Shown here piece by piece: positions 42,480-46,432 of a DNA stretch of 46,432 nucleotides. Positions within the stretch are counted from its first letter, which is position 1; each line of letters begins with the position of its first letter. The position numbers and the translations under genes were made by a program. Below the pieces are notes generated by a model. The model was given only the letters and a program-made list of their open reading frames with translations. It made no database searches and had not been told where the DNA came from. Origin of the DNA: Curtobacterium pusillum. GTDB taxonomy: Bacteria > Actinomycetota > Actinomycetes > Actinomycetales > Microbacteriaceae. The stretch is from contig NZ_JABMCE010000041.1 of assembly GCF_013359865.1 (NCBI RefSeq), positions 1 to 46,432 on the forward strand. The letters are read 5' to 3'.

Positions 42480-43681
42480 GCAGCACCACCGGACCCCTCA
42501 GGCTGGCCGTCGTCGGCGCCGGCGTCATCGGCCGCCACCACGCTCGCGTGGCCGTCCAGCACGACGACCTCGAGATCGTCGCGCTCGTCGACGCGATCCC
42601 CGCCGCGGCCACGAGCGCCGCCGACGAGATCGAGGCGATGGGCGTGGCGCGCCCCGTCACCACCGAGACCATCGAGCAGGCCATCGCCGAGACGGACATC
42701 GACGTCGTGGCGATCTGCGCGCCCTCCGGCATGCACGTCCAGCTGGCCGAGGCGGCGCTCGCCGCGGGCAAGCACGTCGTGATCGAGAAGCCGCTCGACA
42801 CCACGATGCCCCGGGCGCGCGAGATCGCCCGCCTGGCGCGGGAGGCACGCGAACGCGGACTGGTGACGAGCGTCATCAGCCAGCACCGCTTCGACCCGGC
42901 GTCGGTCGCCGTGGCCCAGGCGGCACACGGCGGCGGCTTCGGCACCGTCACCTCGGGTGTCGCGAGCGTCGCCTGGTACCGCTCGCAGGGCTACTACGAC
43001 TCCGGAGACTGGCGCGGCACCTGGGACCTCGACGGCGGCGGCTCGGTGATGAACCAGGGCGTGCACACCGTCGACCTGCTGGTGTGGACGCTCGGCCGTC
43101 CGGTGGAGATCTCGGCCCAGACGGCACTGCTCGCGCACGACCGGATCGAGGTCGAGGACACCGCCGTCGCCACGGTCCGGTTCGAGAACGGCGCCCTCGG
43201 TGTCATCCACTGCACGACCGCCGCGTACCCGGGTCTCTCCGCTCGCTACGCCGTCTACGGCACGCACGGTTCCGCGATCGTCGACGACGACCGGCTGTCG
43301 TACTTCCACATCGCCCCCGACTCGGCGACGCTCGAGTCGGCGTCGACCACCGCGAACGCCACCGCGGTGGCGGATGCCGTCGACCAGAAGGCCGACGTCG
43401 TCCCCGCCGAGCACGTCGTCGGCGGGCCGGCCGAGCCCGACCACTTCGTCGCCGGGCACAGTCGGCAGTACGCCGACATCGTCGCCGCGATCCGGTCCGG
43501 CAGCGAGCCGGGCGTGACCGTCGACGCCGCACTCGTGTCACTCGCCACCGTCCGCGGACTCTACGTCAGCGCGACGCTCGGGCAGGCCGTCCGCATCGAC
43601 GATGTGATCGAGGGCAGGTACGACGACGTCGTCCCAGTGGTCGGTGCCGCCTCCACCGCGACCGAAGGAGCAGTCCGATGA
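42476..43681 (+). CDS. Gfo/Idh/MocA-family sugar oxidoreductase
   Basis: A 401-aa NAD(P)-dependent oxidoreductase. Rossmann motif VVGAGVIGRHHARV near residues 12-25, signature IEKPLDTTM with the catalytic Lys, and the catalytic-domain segment GGGSVMNQGVHTVDLLVW with the conserved His/Asp region. ATG 42476 overlaps the previous stop, and its own stop overlaps the next ATG, so it is locked between two TIM-barrel genes. The substrate is likely a glycoside or uronate-linked sugar. Confidence 0.88.
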   Translation: MSSTTGPLRLAVVGAGVIGRHHARVAVQHDDLEIVALVDAIPAAATSAADEIEAMGVARPVTTETIEQAIAETDIDVVAICAPSGMHVQLAEAALAAGKHVVIEKPLDTTMPRAREIARLAREARERGLVTSVISQHRFDPASVAVAQAAHGGGFGTVTSGVASVAWYRSQGYYDSGDWRGTWDLDGGGSVMNQGVHTVDLLVWTLGRPVEISAQTALLAHDRIEVEDTAVATVRFENGALGVIHCTTAAYPGLSARYAVYGTHGSAIVDDDRLSYFHIAPDSATLESASTTANATAVADAVDQKADVVPAEHVVGGPAEPDHFVAGHSRQYADIVAAIRSGSEPGVTVDAALVSLATVRGLYVSATLGQAVRIDDVIEGRYDDVVPVVGAASTATEGAVR

Positions 43682-44565
43682 AGTTCTCCGTGTTCACCGC
43701 CTCCACGCCGGAGTGGACCCCGTCGCAGGCGGCGGAGACCCTCGCCGCGCAGGGCTGGGACGGCATCGAGTGGCGCATCGTCGACGACCGCCCGGCTGGC
43801 GGCGCGCCGGTGCCGGCGACCCGGTCCTTCTGGGCGGGCAACGAGTCGACGTGGCAGTTCACCGGCATCGAGGACCACGTCGGCGACATCGCACGGATCA
43901 CCGACGGCGCCGGCCTCGAGTACTCCGGCATCGGTGGCTACCAGCAGGCCTCGAACCGGGACGGGGTCGACACCATGCTCCGCGTCACGAGCGAACTCGG
44001 CGCCCGCCAGGTCCGGGTCTCGATGCCGGTGTACCGGGCGGAGAAGGAGCGTACCGGCGAGACCTACGCGCAGATCTTCGACCGCACCCGCGTGGACCTG
44101 GAGTGGGCGGTGTCGCGCGCGACCGAGCTCGGCGTGAAGGCCCTCGTCGAGCTGCACCACATGACGATCACGCCCTCGGCGTCGGCGGCGCTGCGGCTCG
44201 TCGACGGGCTCGATCCCGAGCACGTCGGGGTCATCCACGACCTCGGCAACCTCGTCATCGAGGGGCAGGAGGACCACCTCGCGGCGTTCGAGCTCCTCGG
44301 CCCGTACCTCGCGCACGCCCACGTGAAGAACGCCCGCTGGGTCGACACCGGGGACACCCGTGCCGACGGTTCCTCGATCTGGCAGAACGAGTGGGCACCG
44401 CTGCGCACCGGCCAGGCCTCGGTGTCCGAGTACCTCGACGCCCTGCGGCAGGTCGGCTACGACGGCTGGGTCACCGTCGAGGACTTCTCCACCGACCTCC
44501 CGCTCGAAGCCCGCACGGCGGACAACCTGGCGTACCTGAAGTCCCTCGTCCCGGTGTCGGCATGA
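43678..44565 (+). CDS. TIM-barrel sugar phosphate isomerase/epimerase-like protein
   Basis: A 295-aa xylose isomerase-like TIM barrel, distinct from the 41643 protein. Probable metal ligands: Glu in LVELHHMT, Asp in GVIHDLGN, His in AHAHVKNARW and Glu in VTVEDFS. GAAGGAG precedes ATG 43678, which overlaps the previous stop. Together with 41643 it brackets the Gfo/Idh/MocA gene. Reaction unknown. Confidence 0.8.
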   Translation: MKFSVFTASTPEWTPSQAAETLAAQGWDGIEWRIVDDRPAGGAPVPATRSFWAGNESTWQFTGIEDHVGDIARITDGAGLEYSGIGGYQQASNRDGVDTMLRVTSELGARQVRVSMPVYRAEKERTGETYAQIFDRTRVDLEWAVSRATELGVKALVELHHMTITPSASAALRLVDGLDPEHVGVIHDLGNLVIEGQEDHLAAFELLGPYLAHAHVKNARWVDTGDTRADGSSIWQNEWAPLRTGQASVSEYLDALRQVGYDGWVTVEDFSTDLPLEARTADNLAYLKSLVPVSA

Positions 44566-45848
44566 GCGAGCGTCGTCCGGGCATCGTGCACCTCGGGGTG
44601 GGGGCGTTCGCGCGCGCGCACCTCGCCTGGTACACGCAGGAGTCGTCCGGTGCGCCGTGGGGGATCACCGCGTTCACCGGCCGTTCCCCTGACATGGCTG
44701 AGGCGCTCGCGGCGCAGGACTGTCGGTACACGCTGGTCACCCGCGCCGCTTCCGGCGACGAAGCCGAGGTGCTCGACGTGGTCCTGGCCGCCCACCCGGG
44801 CAGCGACGACGGGGCCTGGAGGCGCGTGGTCGCGTCCCCGGCGACGAGCATCGTGACGCTGACGGTCACCGAGAACGGGTACCGGTCCGGCTCCGACGTG
44901 GCCGCGCGGTTGGTCGCGGGGCTGGACGCCCGGCGTGCCGCCGGCGCGGGCCGGATCGCGCTCGTCAGCCTCGACAACCTGACGCACAACGGCCAGGTCC
45001 TGCGCGAGGCCGTGCTCGGCGCGGTCACCGACGACGAGCTGCGGACGTGGATCGCGTCGAACGTCGCCTTCCCGAGCTCCATGGTCGACCGGATCACGCC
45101 GGCCACCACCGAGGCGGACGTCGACGGGCTCGCCGACCTGCCCGGGGCGCTGCCGGAGGACCGCATCCCGGTCGTCACCGAGCCGTTCGCCGAGTGGGTG
45201 CTCGAGGACGCGTTCGCCGGGATCGACCGGCCGGCGTGGGAGACCGCAGGCGTCCGGATCGTCGAGGACGTCACCCCGTACGAACAGCGGAAGCTCTGGC
45301 TCCTCAACGGCTCCCACTCCCTGCTCGCGTACCTCGGCCTGCAGCTCGGCCACGAGACCGTGGCGTCGGCGATGGCCGACCCGGTGTGCCGCACCGCTGT
45401 CGAGCAGCTCTGGGACGAAGCCGCCCTCGAGCTGCCCCTGCCCGAGCCCGAGGTCCGCGAGGCACGGGCCGCGCTCGTCGACCGTTTCGCGAACCCGCGC
45501 ATCCGGCACACCCTGCGGCAGATCGCCTCGAGCGGGTCCGAGAAGCTGCCCGTCCGCGTCGTCGACGTGCTCCGCCACCGGCTCGACCGCGACCCGGCGG
45601 CCGGCATCGGTCCGGGAGCGGCCACCGCGATCGCCGCCTGGTGGTTGCACATCACCGGGCAGCCGGAGCTGGTGAACGACCACGGTGCGCCCGGGCCAGA
45701 CTCGGACGTGCACGACGTGCTGCGCGTCATCGCGCCCGATCTCGACACCACCCCCGTGGTCGCCGCGATCACCGCAGCGGCCGACCGCATCCGGACGGCC
45801 CGCAGCGCCGCGGACCGCACGACCAGCGACGAAGGAGTCCCCGCATGA
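44562..45848 (+). CDS. uxuB: Fructuronate reductase (mannitol dehydrogenase family)
   Basis: A 428-aa polyol-specific long-chain dehydrogenase. N-terminal NAD site [15 protein letters not shown] at 8-22, NLTHNG in the middle, and the family catalytic signature K-x4-N-x2-H at Lys244, Asn249 and His252 ([10 protein letters not shown]). Given uxaC and manD beside it, it reduces D-fructuronate to D-mannonate; mannitol or tagaturonate activity cannot be excluded. It begins and ends with ATGA overlaps. Confidence 0.88.
   Translation: MSERRPGIVHLGVGAFARAHLAWYTQESSGAPWGITAFTGRSPDMAEALAAQDCRYTLVTRAASGDEAEVLDVVLAAHPGSDDGAWRRVVASPATSIVTLTVTENGYRSGSDVAARLVAGLDARRAAGAGRIALVSLDNLTHNGQVLREAVLGAVTDDELRTWIASNVAFPSSMVDRITPATTEADVDGLADLPGALPEDRIPVVTEPFAEWVLEDAFAGIDRPAWETAGVRIVEDVTPYEQRKLWLLNGSHSLLAYLGLQLGHETVASAMADPVCRTAVEQLWDEAALELPLPEPEVREARAALVDRFANPRIRHTLRQIASSGSEKLPVRVVDVLRHRLDRDPAAGIGPGAATAIAAWWLHITGQPELVNDHGAPGPDSDVHDVLRVIAPDLDTTPVVAAITAAADRIRTARSAADRTTSDEGVPA
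44813..44825 (+). repeat. Interspersed motif, copy 5
   Basis: GGCCTGGAGGCGC within uxuB, encoding part of GAWRRV in the N-terminal domain. Confidence 0.5.
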
Positions 45849-46432
45849 CCGACACCACCACGAACCCCGCGGCCCCGGTGCCCGGCGCCGACGATGCCGG
45901 CGCCGCGACCGATCCCACCGCCGGGCGTCCGGACACGTGGGCGTCGGCCGACCGAGGGCAGCTGATCGACCGGGCCGAGGTCATCGTCACGAGCCCGAAC
46001 CGGAACTTCGTGACGCTGAAGATCACGACCGCCGACGGGGTCACGGGTCTCGGCGACGCGACGCTCAACGGTCGCGAGCTCGCCGTCGCCGCGTACCTGT
46101 CCGAGCACGTCGTCCCGCTGCTCGTCGGACGGGACGCGAGCCGGATCGAGGACGCGTGGCAGTTCCTCTACCGGTCGTCGTACTGGCGTCGTGGTCCGGT
46201 GACGATGGCTGCGATCGCTGCTGTGGACATGGCGTTGTGGGACATCAAGGGCAAGGTCGCGGGGATGCCGGTGTACCAGCTGCTCGGTGGGGCGTCCCGG
46301 ACCGGGTTGATGGCGTACGGGCACGCCTCGGGCAAGGAGCTGCCCGAGCTGTTCGACTCGATCCGGCACCACCAGGAGCTCGGCTACAAGTCGATCCGGG
46401 TGCAGACCGGTGTGCCGGGGCTGAAGTCGATC
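45845..46432 (+). CDS. manD: D-mannonate dehydratase, enolase superfamily (partial, cut by window end)
   Basis: The first 196 codons of a ManD-type dehydratase, which converts D-mannonate to 2-keto-3-deoxygluconate; the frame is open to the window end. The N-terminal capping domain is unmistakable: [47 protein letters not shown] and [20 protein letters not shown]. The barrel has just begun. An Ala/Pro/Asp-rich extension of about 40 residues precedes the conserved start, with no internal start codon that would remove it. ATG 45845 overlaps the uxuB stop. Confidence 0.92.
   Translation, partial: MTDTTTNPAAPVPGADDAGAATDPTAGRPDTWASADRGQLIDRAEVIVTSPNRNFVTLKITTADGVTGLGDATLNGRELAVAAYLSEHVVPLLVGRDASRIEDAWQFLYRSSYWRRGPVTMAAIAAVDMALWDIKGKVAGMPVYQLLGGASRTGLMAYGHASGKELPELFDSIRHHQELGYKSIRVQTGVPGLKSI

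Overview
The window is very GC-rich, densely packed actinobacterial DNA. Stop/start overlaps (ATGA, GTGA, TGATG) are common and several genes look leaderless. Gene content and protein style suggest a plant-associated member of the Microbacteriaceae. Curtobacterium is my best guess, from general resemblance and not from any search. I see no phage, IS element, CRISPR array, rRNA or tRNA.

Layout. 1-254: non-coding repeats including a large hairpin. 255-4042: an SDR-family protein and a divergent TetR regulator sharing palindromic operators, a 51-aa small gene, and divergent MarR and AraC regulators. 4083-10952: a LacI regulator divergent from a sugar ABC transporter (binding lipoprotein, two permeases) and a cytoplasmic GH3 glycosidase, the same layout as the Streptomyces bxlR-bxlEFG-bxlA xylobiose locus. 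11052-12836: a TetR regulator and a Fic AMP-transferase. 12907-16620 (minus): xylA, xylB and a CE7 acetylxylan esterase. 16718-23063: a tightly overlapping six-gene operon (Gfo/Idh/MocA, ThuA-like, Gfo/Idh/MocA, TIM-barrel, ROK regulator, zinc polyol dehydrogenase). 23113-27763: an MFS transporter and a housekeeping block (glmU, prs, PrmC-like methyltransferase). 27869-32704: a membrane-anchored molybdopterin oxidoreductase, a small membrane protein, gnd, gntK and a SHOCT-type protein. 32920-35526: a two-component system and a ribbon-helix-helix/Doc-like toxin-antitoxin pair. 35579-46432: a hexuronate locus with uxaC plus a LacI regulator on the minus strand, divergent from an ABC transporter, TIM-barrel, Gfo/Idh/MocA, TIM-barrel, uxuB and manD (cut by the window end).

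Together these genes describe use of glucuronoxylan-type plant polysaccharide. Acetylated xylo-oligosaccharides would be imported, deacetylated, cut to xylose by the GH3 enzyme and passed through XylA/XylB. Glucuronate would go through UxaC, UxuB and ManD to 2-keto-3-deoxygluconate. gnd and gntK add pentose phosphate and gluconate capacity. Neither ABC transporter has an ATPase gene here, so a shared MsiK-type ATPase elsewhere is expected.

The least explained parts are the two Gfo/Idh/MocA plus TIM-barrel modules, which resemble enzyme sets for 3-keto-glycoside chemistry, and a family of short interspersed DNA motifs and palindromes that sit between genes and inside variable parts of proteins.
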